DNA from: Actinoplanes sp. N902-109
GTDB lineage: Bacteria > Actinomycetota > Actinomycetes > Mycobacteriales > Micromonosporaceae
Direction of reading: 5' to 3'
Length of the DNA stretch: 64,000 nucleotides
NCBI RefSeq assembly: GCF_000389965.1
Contig: NC_021191.1
Span: 2,977,501-3,041,500 of the forward strand
In this document: positions 25,988 through 34,458 of the stretch, piece by piece
Layout of the letters: the number at the start of each line of letters is the position of its first letter
Position numbering within the stretch: position 1 is the stretch's first letter
The notes under the pieces: model-generated
Told to the model about the DNA's origin: nothing
What the model saw: only the letters and a program-made list of their open reading frames with translations
Databases searched by the model: none
Made by a program: the position numbers and the translations under genes

Positions 25988-27097
25988 TTAGCGAGCCTTC
26001 TGGTCCTGCCAGCCGTCGGGTTCAGGGTGGTATCCGTAGGCGGCGGCCCGGACCGTTTCCTCGTCTTCGAGTCCAGAGCCGATCGCACCGCCGACGGTGG
26101 CCAGGGAGCTGATGATCCAGGCGAGGGTCAGGTAGTCGGTGGCATGGGCCGGTCGTTGCAGGGTCTGTTCCAGCACGGAGTTGTCGATCAGTAGTGCCGC
26201 GGCGAGTGCCGTTCCGACGAAAAGCACAACGTAGGACACCGCGGTGGCCAGAGCGAGGGTGAGGACGGTGCCCCAGTTGAACATCCGGGCCAGCTCGGGC
26301 GACGTGTCCCGGTCCGGCTTCTCCCACAGGTCGTGCGCGATGATCAGCCAGGCCACCAGCGCGATCAGACCGAGCAGCATGATCACGGTGAGGCGTAGGG
26401 GGCCGAGGGCGTCGCCCATCTGCCAGATGGTGTCGGTGGTGAGTGCGAACGCGGCTGTGCCGAACGCGCCGACCAGCAGTTTGGACAGGCCCAACAGAGC
26501 GCGCCCGGGGCGGTTCGCGCGGACCATTCCGGCCAGTAGCCGCATCCGGCCGGTCAGCCGGGAGGCGACGTAGCGCCACTCTCCGGAGTCGCCCTCGCCG
26601 TGCGCCCGGTGCACGGCGGTGACCTGGCTTGCCAGCTCGGCCGGTTCCCGAGCGGACGGCGGCACCCGCTCATCGGAGGCGTCGGTGAGTATCCGGCCCA
26701 CGAGGTCCGGGACGACCGCGCGGACGGCAGGCAATTGGCGCAGCCCGAGCGCGGGCAACGATACGAGAACGGCTCGGCGCCGGGCGGAGGTCTGCGCGAC
26801 CAGCGGCATCCGATCGGTGTGCAACGGCAGATCGGTGAGACAGACCGCGACGTCCCAACCATCGTCGGTATGCCGCTGAGCCAAGTCGTCGAGCAGCGCG
26901 TCGGCGCCACCGTCACGGCGCGGCGCCACGTCACCCCAGCCTTCCCGGACAATCCAACGCGCGTCGGCGTCCACCCGCTCGGCGAGTCGGTCGGCCAGCT
27001 CGGCGCGCAGCTGCGCGGTGACCCGGGCTGGGTGGTCCGGCGGGGTTGCCACCAGTCCGACGACGATCTCCGGACGGTGCGGTCCACCATGGGTCAT
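25988..27097 (-). CDS. Actinobacterial membrane protein, function unknown
   Basis: This 369-aa protein has a cytosolic half (residues ~1-190) with PEIVVGLVATPPDHPARVT at the start and a WDVAVCLTDLPLHTDRMPLVAQT segment. Four likely membrane helices follow (~200-215, ~235-255, ~280-305, ~325-345), including LTVIMLLGLIALVAWLIIAH. I know similar proteins as unassigned actinobacterial membrane proteins, and no enzymatic motif is clear. The stop codon lies 5 bp from the zinc-ribbon gene, so the recombinase cassette may have inserted at or replaced this gene's downstream flank. It is divergent from the SRPBCC/dehydrogenase pair. Confidence 0.7.
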   Translation of the reverse strand: MTHGGPHRPEIVVGLVATPPDHPARVTAQLRAELADRLAERVDADARWIVREGWGDVAPRRDGGADALLDDLAQRHTDDGWDVAVCLTDLPLHTDRMPLVAQTSARRRAVLVSLPALGLRQLPAVRAVVPDLVGRILTDASDERVPPSAREPAELASQVTAVHRAHGEGDSGEWRYVASRLTGRMRLLAGMVRANRPGRALLGLSKLLVGAFGTAAFALTTDTIWQMGDALGPLRLTVIMLLGLIALVAWLIIAHDLWEKPDRDTSPELARMFNWGTVLTLALATAVSYVVLFVGTALAAALLIDNSVLEQTLQRPAHATDYLTLAWIISSLATVGGAIGSGLEDEETVRAAAYGYHPEPDGWQDQKAR

Positions 27098-27350
27098 CGT
27101 CGCTCCTCGCTGTCAGCTCGCCCTCGCCCGGCGACAGTTCCGTCCGGGCACATGACCCGGTCTACTCGGGGAGGACCTTGCGGTCAACTTCCGAAAAGTC
27201 TGTCCATTTCGGCTCACCACCACGGATGTGTCACGAGAGGATGCATCCGTTTCGGTGGCATTCGGAGGGGTACGCGAGTCAAATCAGACGCGCCCCGGGT
27301 CACGGTGCACCGGGACGTTCGGCAGGGTGCGATCGGATACGGAGGCTGCC

Positions 27351-28355
27351 ATGACGCAACTGGCAACTCGAGCATCAGAGGCACGGCAGGACGAGGTGCA
27401 GCGGCGTGGCCGCGGACTGGGCTGGATGAGTCTCGGTCTGGGCGTGGCCCAGCTGGCCGCGCCGGACACGGTGCGCAGGATCAGCGGGGTGGACGACTCC
27501 GCCACGTCGAGGACTGTCGTACCACTGGTCGGAGCCCGGGAACTGGTCCATGCGGCCGGGCTCCTGACGAGCCGGCGCAAGAACGTCTGGGCGTGGACCC
27601 GGGTCGCCGGCGACGCGATGGACCTCACCGCGCTCGCCATGGCCATCGCCCACCGCGACGGGCACCGCCGACGGCGGCTCCTCGCCGTCACCGGCGCCAT
27701 CGCCGGGATCACGGCGCTGGACCTGCTGACCGCGGTGCGGGCAACCCAGACGAGCAAGACCGGCTCCGCGCCGACGGCGCGGAGCGCGCGCAGAGAACGC
27801 GAAGGAGGATCTATGGATCTGACAGCCACGACAACCATCCGCAGACCTGCGTCGGAGGTGTACGCATTCTGGCGCGACCTGCAGAACCTTCCGACGTTCA
27901 TGGCGCACCTCGAGCAGGTGCGTACCACCGGTGACCGGACCAGCCACTGGTCCGCCTCCGCACCGTTCGGCTCCGATGTGGAGTGGGACGCGGAGATTAC
28001 CGAGGAGACGCCGGGCGAGAAGATCGCGTGGCGCTCGACCGGCGATGCCAAGGTGCCCAATGCCGGCACGGTTCGGTTCGTGCCCGCCCCGGACGGGGTG
28101 AGCACCGAGGTGCACGTCGTGCTGGTCTACGACATTCCCGGCGGCGCGGTCGGCAAGGCGGTCGCGAAGTACTTCGGCGAGGAACCGCACCAGCAGCTCG
28201 ACGACGACCTGCGCCGGTTCAAGCAGGTCCTGGAGACCGGCGAGGTGGTCCGCTCCGACGGCGCCCCGTGGGGCAAACGCGCCCGCAAGGAATTCCCGCA
28301 ACGCCCGGCGCAACCGCTGTCGGACGCCGAGCTGGAGAAGGGAGCAGACGCATGA
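27351..28355 (+). CDS. SRPBCC (polyketide cyclase/START-like) protein with N-terminal membrane region
   Basis: This 334-aa protein starts at the ATG 27351 (GGAGGCTGCC before it). Residues ~20-130 are a hydrophobic region related to DUF4267-like proteins (GWMSLGLGVAQLAAPDTVRR, then LLAVTGAIAGITALDLL). Residues ~155-290 are an SRPBCC ligand-binding fold (MDLTATTTIRRPASEVYAFW, then DVEWDAEITEETPGEKIAW). The ATG within EGGSMDLTA, preceded by GAAGGAGG, could serve as a second start giving the SRPBCC domain alone. Its stop overlaps the dehydrogenase ATG (ATGA), so the two are co-translated. This pair is common in actinobacteria; the ligand is unknown. Confidence 0.85.
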   Translation: MTQLATRASEARQDEVQRRGRGLGWMSLGLGVAQLAAPDTVRRISGVDDSATSRTVVPLVGARELVHAAGLLTSRRKNVWAWTRVAGDAMDLTALAMAIAHRDGHRRRRLLAVTGAIAGITALDLLTAVRATQTSKTGSAPTARSARREREGGSMDLTATTTIRRPASEVYAFWRDLQNLPTFMAHLEQVRTTGDRTSHWSASAPFGSDVEWDAEITEETPGEKIAWRSTGDAKVPNAGTVRFVPAPDGVSTEVHVVLVYDIPGGAVGKAVAKYFGEEPHQQLDDDLRRFKQVLETGEVVRSDGAPWGKRARKEFPQRPAQPLSDAELEKGADA

Positions 28356-29527
28356 GGGCCAACACCTGGGCCGGCCGTAACAAGGTCGAGGTCCGTGACG
28401 TGCCGGACCCCAAGATCCTGAACAACCGCGACGCCATCGTCCGGATCACCTCCACCGCGATCTGCGGCTCCGACCTGCACCTGGTCGACGGCTACGTCCC
28501 CACCATGCAAGACGGGGACATCCTCGGCCACGAGTTCATGGGCGAGGTCATCGAGGTCGGCTCCGGGGTGCCCGGGGACAAGCTGCGGGTCGGTGACCGG
28601 GTCGTCGTGCCGTTCCCGATCGCCTGCGGCGCCTGCGGCGCCTGCGCCGCCGAGCTGTACTCCTGTTGCGAGAACACCAACCCGAACGCCGGCATCTCGG
28701 AGAAGATGTTCGGCCACCCCACCGCAGGAATCTTCGGGTACTCGCATCTGACCGGCGGCTTCGCCGGCGGGCAGGCGCAGTACGCGCGGGTGCCGTTCGC
28801 CGACGTCGGCCCGCTGAAAATCGAGTCCGACCTCACCGACGAGCAGGTGCTGTTCCTGTCCGACATCCTGCCCACCGGCTACATGGGCGCCGAGATGTGC
28901 GACATCCAGCCGTCCGACGTGGTGGCGGTGTGGGGCGCCGGCCCGGTCGGGCAGTTCGCCATGGACAGCGCCCGGGTGCTCGGTGCCGCGAAGGTCATCG
29001 CCATTGACAAGGAGCCCTACCGGCTGCAGATGGCCGAACGGGCCGGCCACATCCCGGTGAACTTCGACGAGGTCGACGTGCGCTCAACGCTGCTGGAACT
29101 GACCGGCGGCCGGGGGCCGGACAAGTGCATCGACGCGGTCGGTATGGAAGCCACCCATGGCAGTGCGCACATCGCCGCCTACGACCGGGTCAAGCAGGCC
29201 GTACGCTCGGAGACTGAACGCCCGCACGCGTTGCGCCAGGCGATCATGTCCTGCCGCAGCGGCGGCGTCGTCTCCGTGATCGGCGTCTACGGCGGACTGA
29301 TGGACAAGTTCCCCACGGGCGCCTGGATGAACCGCTCCCTGACCCTGCGCACCGGGCAGTGCCACGTGCAGCGCTACATGAAGCCCCTGCTGCAGCGCAT
29401 CGAACGCGGCGAGATCGACCCGACCCGGATCATTACCCACACCCTGCCGCTCGACCAGGCCGAACACGGCTTCGACATCTTCAAGAACAAGCAGGACAAC
29501 TGCGAGAAGATCGTCCTCAAACCCTGA
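28352..29527 (+). CDS. Zinc-dependent alcohol dehydrogenase (formaldehyde dehydrogenase-like MDR)
   Basis: This 391-aa medium-chain dehydrogenase has catalytic zinc ligands in STAICGSDLHL and GHEFMGEV. The structural zinc cysteines sit in the CGACGACAAELYSCC segment. The NAD motif is VAVWGAGPVGQFAMDSAR. The long form, with a NPNAGISEKMFGHPTAG insert and a GGFAGGQAQYARVP segment, matches the glutathione-independent formaldehyde dehydrogenase branch. The substrate is probably an aldehyde or alcohol that cannot be fixed from sequence. The start overlaps the SRPBCC stop by 4 nt. Confidence 0.92.
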   Translation: MRANTWAGRNKVEVRDVPDPKILNNRDAIVRITSTAICGSDLHLVDGYVPTMQDGDILGHEFMGEVIEVGSGVPGDKLRVGDRVVVPFPIACGACGACAAELYSCCENTNPNAGISEKMFGHPTAGIFGYSHLTGGFAGGQAQYARVPFADVGPLKIESDLTDEQVLFLSDILPTGYMGAEMCDIQPSDVVAVWGAGPVGQFAMDSARVLGAAKVIAIDKEPYRLQMAERAGHIPVNFDEVDVRSTLLELTGGRGPDKCIDAVGMEATHGSAHIAAYDRVKQAVRSETERPHALRQAIMSCRSGGVVSVIGVYGGLMDKFPTGAWMNRSLTLRTGQCHVQRYMKPLLQRIERGEIDPTRIITHTLPLDQAEHGFDIFKNKQDNCEKIVLKP

Positions 29528-29640
29528 CCACCCAACCGCATCCGGCCACCGCTAGCTCTCGGGTGGCCGGATGCGAACTCCATCCGGTAGCCCGTAGCTA
29601 AGCACCACCCGAGTCGGCACGGCCATCACGCTTTCAACTC

Positions 29641-30087
29641 CTGTACTTCCGATATCCGACGTTGCCAGCAGACGTCGTCGCCGCAGTGCGCGAGAGCCTG
29701 CCGCCGGGGACCGTCGTAGACGGCGAGCTGGTCGTCTTCGACACCGAGGCGGGCAGCACGATGTTCCCGGCACTACTGGGCCGGATCACCGCCGGGCGCC
29801 GCCTGCCCCGCGAGGCCCGGCAGCGACCCGCGAACTTCGTGTTGTTCGACGTGCTCGCCGACGCCGGCGATGACCTCACCGCCCTGCCGCTGCGCCAGCG
29901 GCGGGCCCGGCTCGAGCACCTGCTCGTCGACGCGCTACCCGTGCTGGCGCTGTGCCCACAGACCTCGGACGTGACGCTGGCCCGCACCTGGTTCGACGAG
30001 CTGGGCGTCACGGGCGCGGAGGGCCTGGTCGTGAAGGATCTGGCGGGGGTCTCGTCGGCGGCCGGGGTTCTTCCTGGTGGAAGTACA
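29641..30087 (+). pseudogene. ATP-dependent DNA ligase internal fragment, cut by the 231-bp repeat
   Basis: The frame reads LPADVVAAVRESLPPGTVVDGELVVFD, with ANFVLFDVLADAGDDL and GAEGLVVKDLAG: motifs III to V of an LigC/LigD-type ATP ligase. The N-terminal active-site Lys motif is missing. A shift near 30060 moves the conserved WWKYK motif to another frame, and directly after it the right copy of the 231-bp repeat begins. The oligonucleotide-binding domain is gone. The gene is therefore broken at both ends. Confidence 0.75.
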
Positions 30088-30318
30088 AATCTGTCAGGGC
30101 TACGTCGTCGCTGACGCTGCTGTCATAGGCGTTGCGTCTGCTGGGCTCGCCTAAGGCCGAGTACATCGGCATGCGACAACTGTCGGGCACTGGCACGGTC
30201 TGGTTGGTCGCCGTGGACGCCGGCCGCGAGCAGCAGTGCCTGCCGCGAGTACAAGTCCGCAACCGCATGCACGTTGAGTTGCGTCGGTGAGCCGCGGCAA
30301 CGTCCGGATCTGCCGATG
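30088..30318 (+). repeat. 231-bp direct repeat, right copy
   Basis: It is the same as 20529-20759 except for two C/T changes (CGTCTGCTG and CACGTTGAG here). It inserts directly after the WWKYK codons of a ligase remnant, which fixes its left boundary to within a base or two. With the left copy it bounds 9.3 kb holding the dioxygenase, recombinase trio and dehydrogenase genes. Confidence 0.85.
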
Positions 30319-30352
30319 AGAGGTAACCGGATAGTGCAGTCGCAGAATCGCG

Positions 30353-31372
30353 CTACCGGGGTTCATGCGGCGGGAAGTGCGGCTGCAGCGTCCGGCCGCG
30401 GCCCTTTCGGACGTACTCAACTCGCGCCTGGTCGAGGCTCAACCCACCGTTCGGTCCGCCCCTGACGAATGCACTGTCGTGATTGTCCTGGCCGTCGTCC
30501 TCCCACCCGCACTCATCGCAGATTTCGTAGCTCCCTCGCTCCGACAACGTCGCGTGGCCGCAGCAGGGACAGGTGTAAGGAGCATCGCGGACCGCCGCGA
30601 ACACGTTCTTCATCGAGACGTACTGGGGCAGCCAATCCGTCCTGCAGCCGGCCAGGTCTTCTTGGACTGAAACATCTTCCGTCGGCTGGTGGGTCACGGC
30701 GGCACTGTCTCGGTCATATGGATCCGCTTCCCCATGGTCGCGATGAAGACTGCCGGCCCTGGCATCTTCCGTAGCAACGCCTTGTTCAACCGGAGAGATA
30801 CGCCACCGCCGCAGGCCCACATCGCCGAGGCGTCCGGTGTGCCGGAGTAGAACTTGCGTGGAATGCTGTCGCTTTCCGGTCTCCTGCCGCTGCTGGATGG
30901 CCGCGTCCGGCGCCAGCCGAGCGAGAACGCGTGTGCTGAACTTCGCGGGTATCCACCAATTCACGTTCAGCCCCTGGGTGATGTCGTAGGTGTGGAGCAC
31001 GACCTCGGCGACGCCGAGCGCTGCGAAACCACCGACGTCGCAGGGCCCGGAGTGCCAGGCCCGCATGTCCGGCCCTGCGGCTCGCAGCGCCGCGACAAGC
31101 AGCTCACTGCATGCCTCGACGACCGCCAACACCTCCGACACCGAGGCATCGTCGCGGATCACCAGATCTAGAGGTAGGTACGCATCCTGTGTCCGGCCCG
31201 CCACTTGAGCCGCGTAGGCGAGCAGTTCATGGCCGATGTGGGCAAGCGTCTCCCGGCATGTCCAGCGTAGGGTGCCCGCCGTCACCGACCAATCGAGGGC
31301 CACCAGTGGCTCGAGGACCTCGCCCATCGTCCGGACAGCACGCTCCAGATCTCGGACTTCCATGCGGCGCAT
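30353..31372 (-). CDS. MDMPI-like (mycothiol-dependent isomerase/DinB superfamily) protein fused to a CPCC zinc domain
   Basis: This 339-aa frame has two parts. Residues ~1-195 resemble the maleylpyruvate-isomerase/DinB family: TLRWTCRETLAHIGHELLAYA, ALGVAEVVLHTYDITQGL, and a closing TQVLLRHTGRLGDVGLRRW. The last 86 residues (from an internal ATG at 30613) form a CPCC domain: YTCPCCGHATLSERGSYEIC, then DECGWEDDGQDNHDS and GGPNGGLSLDQAR. The ~55-residue link between them looks like translated intergenic DNA, so two neighbouring genes may have merged through loss of a stop codon. MDMPI proteins use mycothiol or act as metal hydrolases. CPCC domains are often found beside toxins and peptidases, without a proven role. 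Confidence 0.7.
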   Translation of the reverse strand: MRRMEVRDLERAVRTMGEVLEPLVALDWSVTAGTLRWTCRETLAHIGHELLAYAAQVAGRTQDAYLPLDLVIRDDASVSEVLAVVEACSELLVAALRAAGPDMRAWHSGPCDVGGFAALGVAEVVLHTYDITQGLNVNWWIPAKFSTRVLARLAPDAAIQQRQETGKRQHSTQVLLRHTGRLGDVGLRRWRISPVEQGVATEDARAGSLHRDHGEADPYDRDSAAVTHQPTEDVSVQEDLAGCRTDWLPQYVSMKNVFAAVRDAPYTCPCCGHATLSERGSYEICDECGWEDDGQDNHDSAFVRGGPNGGLSLDQARVEYVRKGRGRTLQPHFPPHEPR

Positions 31373-31985
31373 TCTGACAGGCTAGGCACGCGCCAGAGCG
31401 TCGTGGAAAACAGGACCTCCGCTACTGCGGTTCCAACTGCGGCCGGGCCGTCCTCATCTGCCGCTGGTATCGCGCGCGGGGTGGCCATGGTTTGTCATGC
31501 TGGGTGCCGTCTTCGTGCGATGCGGGTGATGGCGGTATGTGGCCGTCGCCTTGCCGTCGGAGCTGACTGCCGCTACAAGCCGACGGGCTGCAAGCGGTGG
31601 AACCGGGTGTCGTATCGGCGCGCAGGCAGGAGTGTGCCGTTGCGGTAGTGCAATAGCCGCGCCCCGCGCGTGGCGCCACGGCGTTCACCGTGACCCGAGT
31701 AGATAGTTCCGGGTCGTCGCCGGTGGAGGCGGCCGCGTCGTTAGATGTCTTGTAGCCGGCGGTTGCTGCCCGAGCACCGCAACCCCGCGGCCCGGGTCGC
31801 GAAACCACGACGCGCACCCACCAACCGACTCGCCCTGTCCGACGGTTCGTCGGCGGTGGCGCGTTTGTAGAGGCAGCGAAACGCTGTGGGCCGCCAGCAC
31901 GAGGTGAGTATGTCAACGCCGATTACCCAGGTCATGAGGGTGCTCCGCGCAATGCCGCCTCGGCGGTCGAAGCGGGGGGCACCCG
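31373..31985. other. Long intergenic stretch, no supported gene
   Basis: Several short frames exist on both strands, for example a minus-strand frame starting MTWVIGVDILTSC near 31935, but none continues into a recognisable family. The base composition is more even than in coding DNA. It may hold decayed sequence. Confidence 0.4.
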
Positions 31986-32025
31986 CCGGGCCCCTCCGCT
32001 CCGAGGAGCGAGGGGAGGGGCCCGG
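31986..32025. terminator. Hairpin terminator after the protease gene
   Basis: CCGGGCCCCTCC (31986-31997) pairs perfectly with GGAGGGGCCCGG (32014-32025), and the loop itself contains GCTCC-GA-GGAGC. It lies 15 bp beyond the protease stop (reading leftward). Confidence 0.8.
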
Positions 32026-32039
32026 TGCGGCAGCCGGGA

Positions 32040-34007
32040 TCAGGTGATGGGCCGGATGTTCCAGTACCGGTTGGCGGTGAAGAAGTCCTGATAGAAGAGG
32101 AACTTCTTGTTGTTCTTGTCCACCCCGCCGCCGCTGACGATTCCCACGGCTTGGACGGTCGGGCCGCCGTCGGTGGCGAAGATCGGACCGCCGCTGTCAC
32201 CCGCCTTGGCTTGCAGGGTGGTGCTGGAAGCGACGATGAGGTCGTCGTAGCATTCCCGCTTGTTCAGGTACGGCTCGGTGTCGCAGTACCGGTAACTGAG
32301 GTCCCGGGTGTTCTTCCACCCGCAGTGCGTACCGGTCGTGGCGCCTGACTGGCAGACGACCTGACCCGGATAGGCCTTCTTCCAGCCGGTGACGGTCTTG
32401 GTGAACGACTTCGGTCCATCGGCGCCGCCGTCCCACATGAAACGGTTGGCGTCGGTGCGGATCAGCGCCAGGTCGTACAGCGCCTTCTCGTTCGAGACCT
32501 TGCCGATCGTACGACTGCCGTTGCCGTTCTTCAATGTCTGTCCGGGGTAGACACGGTGTGCCGCGGTGAGGAGGAATTCTTCGCTGCCGTTGGTCACCCC
32601 GAAGCCGGCCGTGCACTTGCTCGTTCCGGAGATGATGGTCCCGCCGCCGGCGAACGAGCTGTACTTCGCCCCGTTCCAGCCGTCGTTGGTGCGGCTGGAC
32701 GGGCCAGCCAGGGCGTCCGTTGCATCGGCTGTGACCACTTCAATCGGTATGCCCGACGATCCCATCATCTGGTCCAGACCGTCCGCCTTGCTCTCCAGTT
32801 CGGCCCTCGAGTAGGTGGCTTGGTTGACGAGGACCGGCGCGATCGCGCGGGCCTGATCGATGCTCTGCTGGATGTCGGCCGGCACCGTGCCCTTCCACCA
32901 GAGGATGACCGCCTGGTCGCCGATCTCGATGCTGGTGAACCCGGTCGGGTTGCCGGTGTCGACAGCGGTGGAGATCGTGTCGGCCGCCTGGACGAACCGC
33001 TCCTGTGCCCTCATCTCGTTCGATTGTGCGGTGGTGAGGTCGGAATCCGCCACGACGATCGGGTAGGCGGAAGTCCCGGACATTCCACCGGTGCTGTCCA
33101 CGGACTGCACGTACAGGGTGTGCTTGCCCGCGGTGGCCGGCGCGAGGGAAACCTGCGCCTGGGCGCCGGTGGACGCGGCATTCACCACGGTGGTGGGCGG
33201 ATTAATGTCCAGGGCGTACCGGTATGAGGTGACGCCGGCCATGCCGGCAGGGCTGAAGGTGAACGTTCCGCTCAGGCCCGGCGAGCCAGACGTGGCGTTG
33301 CCGGGGTAGACGCCCGAGGTGACCGACGGCGCGGTCGTGTCGACAGCGAACTCGCACCAGGACGACCAGGGCGAGACCCGTACGCCGTCGGATGCCTTGA
33401 CCCGCCACTTGTACGCGTTGGCGGTGGTCATCTGGCCGGTGGGAACCACGGAGCTCGCAGTGCCGTCCACGGGGGCGGAGGATGTCGCCGTGCCGAGGGG
33501 TGCACTGCCGGTGAGCGGCCACCACTCGAACGTGACGTTGGCGCTGGGCGAGTCGATGCCCCCGTACGACGCCGAGAGCTTTGGGGTGGTCGTGTTGACC
33601 GGCGGGCGTCCGGTGCCGGTCGCGCAGGTATCGCTGGTGCTCTGCACCAGGGACGTCGTGGCGCCGGTGGTGTCCGCGGTGAACTCGCACCAGCCGGTGG
33701 GAGCCGCGGAGACGCCGCCGTCGGCGGTGATGCCGAAGGCACGCCAGAAATAGGTGGTGCCTTCGGTCAGCTCTTGGTCGCCGGGGATCGTGGCCCGTAC
33801 GACGGATCCGGAGGCGGAGGTCGTCGCGGTGGTGATCTCGCCGACCTGAACGCCCTGTGACCACCATTGGAATCTGGCGCCGACGGTGCTGGTGTCGTCA
33901 TTGACGGCCGCGCCGAAGCTGGGCGTGGTGCCGGCCAGCAGCGGCCGGGCGCTGCCTGTGGTGCAGGTGGTCACCGGATCTGGATGCGCCCGTCGGGCAG
34001 GGCCCAC
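32040..34007 (-). CDS. Ig-like repeat protein with C-terminal S1 serine protease domain (lacks signal peptide)
   Basis: This 655-aa frame begins at a GTG (34007) with no secretion signal. Residues ~10-310 hold three Ig/FnIII-like repeats (WCEFTADTT, WCEFAVDTT and related ends). A helical stretch ~330-410 follows, then a chymotrypsin-like domain ~430-655. The triad is visible: His in LTAAHRVYPG, Asp in LYDLALIRTD, and Ser in AGDSGGPIF. Multiple Cys could form disulfides, fitting an extracellular enzyme. The upstream remnant encodes a signal-bearing start in another frame, so this gene seems to have lost its natural N-terminus and may not be secreted. The catalytic part itself looks intact. Confidence 0.8.
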   Translation of the reverse strand: MGPARRAHPDPVTTCTTGSARPLLAGTTPSFGAAVNDDTSTVGARFQWWSQGVQVGEITTATTSASGSVVRATIPGDQELTEGTTYFWRAFGITADGGVSAAPTGWCEFTADTTGATTSLVQSTSDTCATGTGRPPVNTTTPKLSASYGGIDSPSANVTFEWWPLTGSAPLGTATSSAPVDGTASSVVPTGQMTTANAYKWRVKASDGVRVSPWSSWCEFAVDTTAPSVTSGVYPGNATSGSPGLSGTFTFSPAGMAGVTSYRYALDINPPTTVVNAASTGAQAQVSLAPATAGKHTLYVQSVDSTGGMSGTSAYPIVVADSDLTTAQSNEMRAQERFVQAADTISTAVDTGNPTGFTSIEIGDQAVILWWKGTVPADIQQSIDQARAIAPVLVNQATYSRAELESKADGLDQMMGSSGIPIEVVTADATDALAGPSSRTNDGWNGAKYSSFAGGGTIISGTSKCTAGFGVTNGSEEFLLTAAHRVYPGQTLKNGNGSRTIGKVSNEKALYDLALIRTDANRFMWDGGADGPKSFTKTVTGWKKAYPGQVVCQSGATTGTHCGWKNTRDLSYRYCDTEPYLNKRECYDDLIVASSTTLQAKAGDSGGPIFATDGGPTVQAVGIVSGGGVDKNNKKFLFYQDFFTANRYWNIRPIT

Positions 34008-34009
34008 GA

Positions 34010-34190
34010 CTGCGACATCTCGGACGTGGCGTCATCGATCAGCACGCGAGTGCCGCAGTTCCGGGCCATGGCCCCGGCGGCATCTTCCGTGGCCTGCGCG
34101 GCGACGCACTGCGGCAGCTGAGTGGCCGGTCCGGTCGACGGGCCCGCCGCGGCGGGAGCGGCCGGCAGGCAGGCGAGGCCGGCGGCGATT
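34010..34190 (-). pseudogene. Detached N-terminal remnant of a secreted protein
   Basis: A second frame just upstream of the protease reads IAAGLACLPAAPAAAGPSTG, then TQLPQCVAAQATEDAAGAMA and GTRVLIDDATSEMSQSWALPDG. The VLIDDATSE..QSWA pattern starts many large actinobacterial LamG/RHS-type secreted proteins. It ends at a TGA after RIQIR, where the other frame begins DPVTTC. The first codons of its own signal peptide are also cut by a TGA. It is probably the original 5' end of the protease gene or of a neighbour, disrupted by deletion and frameshift. Confidence 0.55.
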
Positions 34191-34458
34191 CATTCTTCAT
34201 TTCGCCTGCCTGTACGTTCTGCCCGGTTGCGTTAAGCCCGTTCGGGTGGTCCTTCTCGGCCGGACGACGGTCAAGCCGAACGTGATGCGGCTTTCCGTGA
34301 CCGGCTCTCGCGGTCATGATTGCGGAGTTCGGTGACCCGGTCCCGGTGCGTTCCTGCAAGCCGCGGTGACGGGGGAGCCGACGGCTCGCTTCTCGGGCGG
34401 GCCTCCGGTGACGGTTACCTCAAATAAGAACGGGCTCTGCGAAAGAATCGAGCGATGA

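Noticed and set aside
31741..31935. Minus-strand frame starting MTWVIGVD as an IS110-type transposase start
   Set aside because: Similarity stops after the first few residues, the frame ends at 64 residues and there is no DEDD core.
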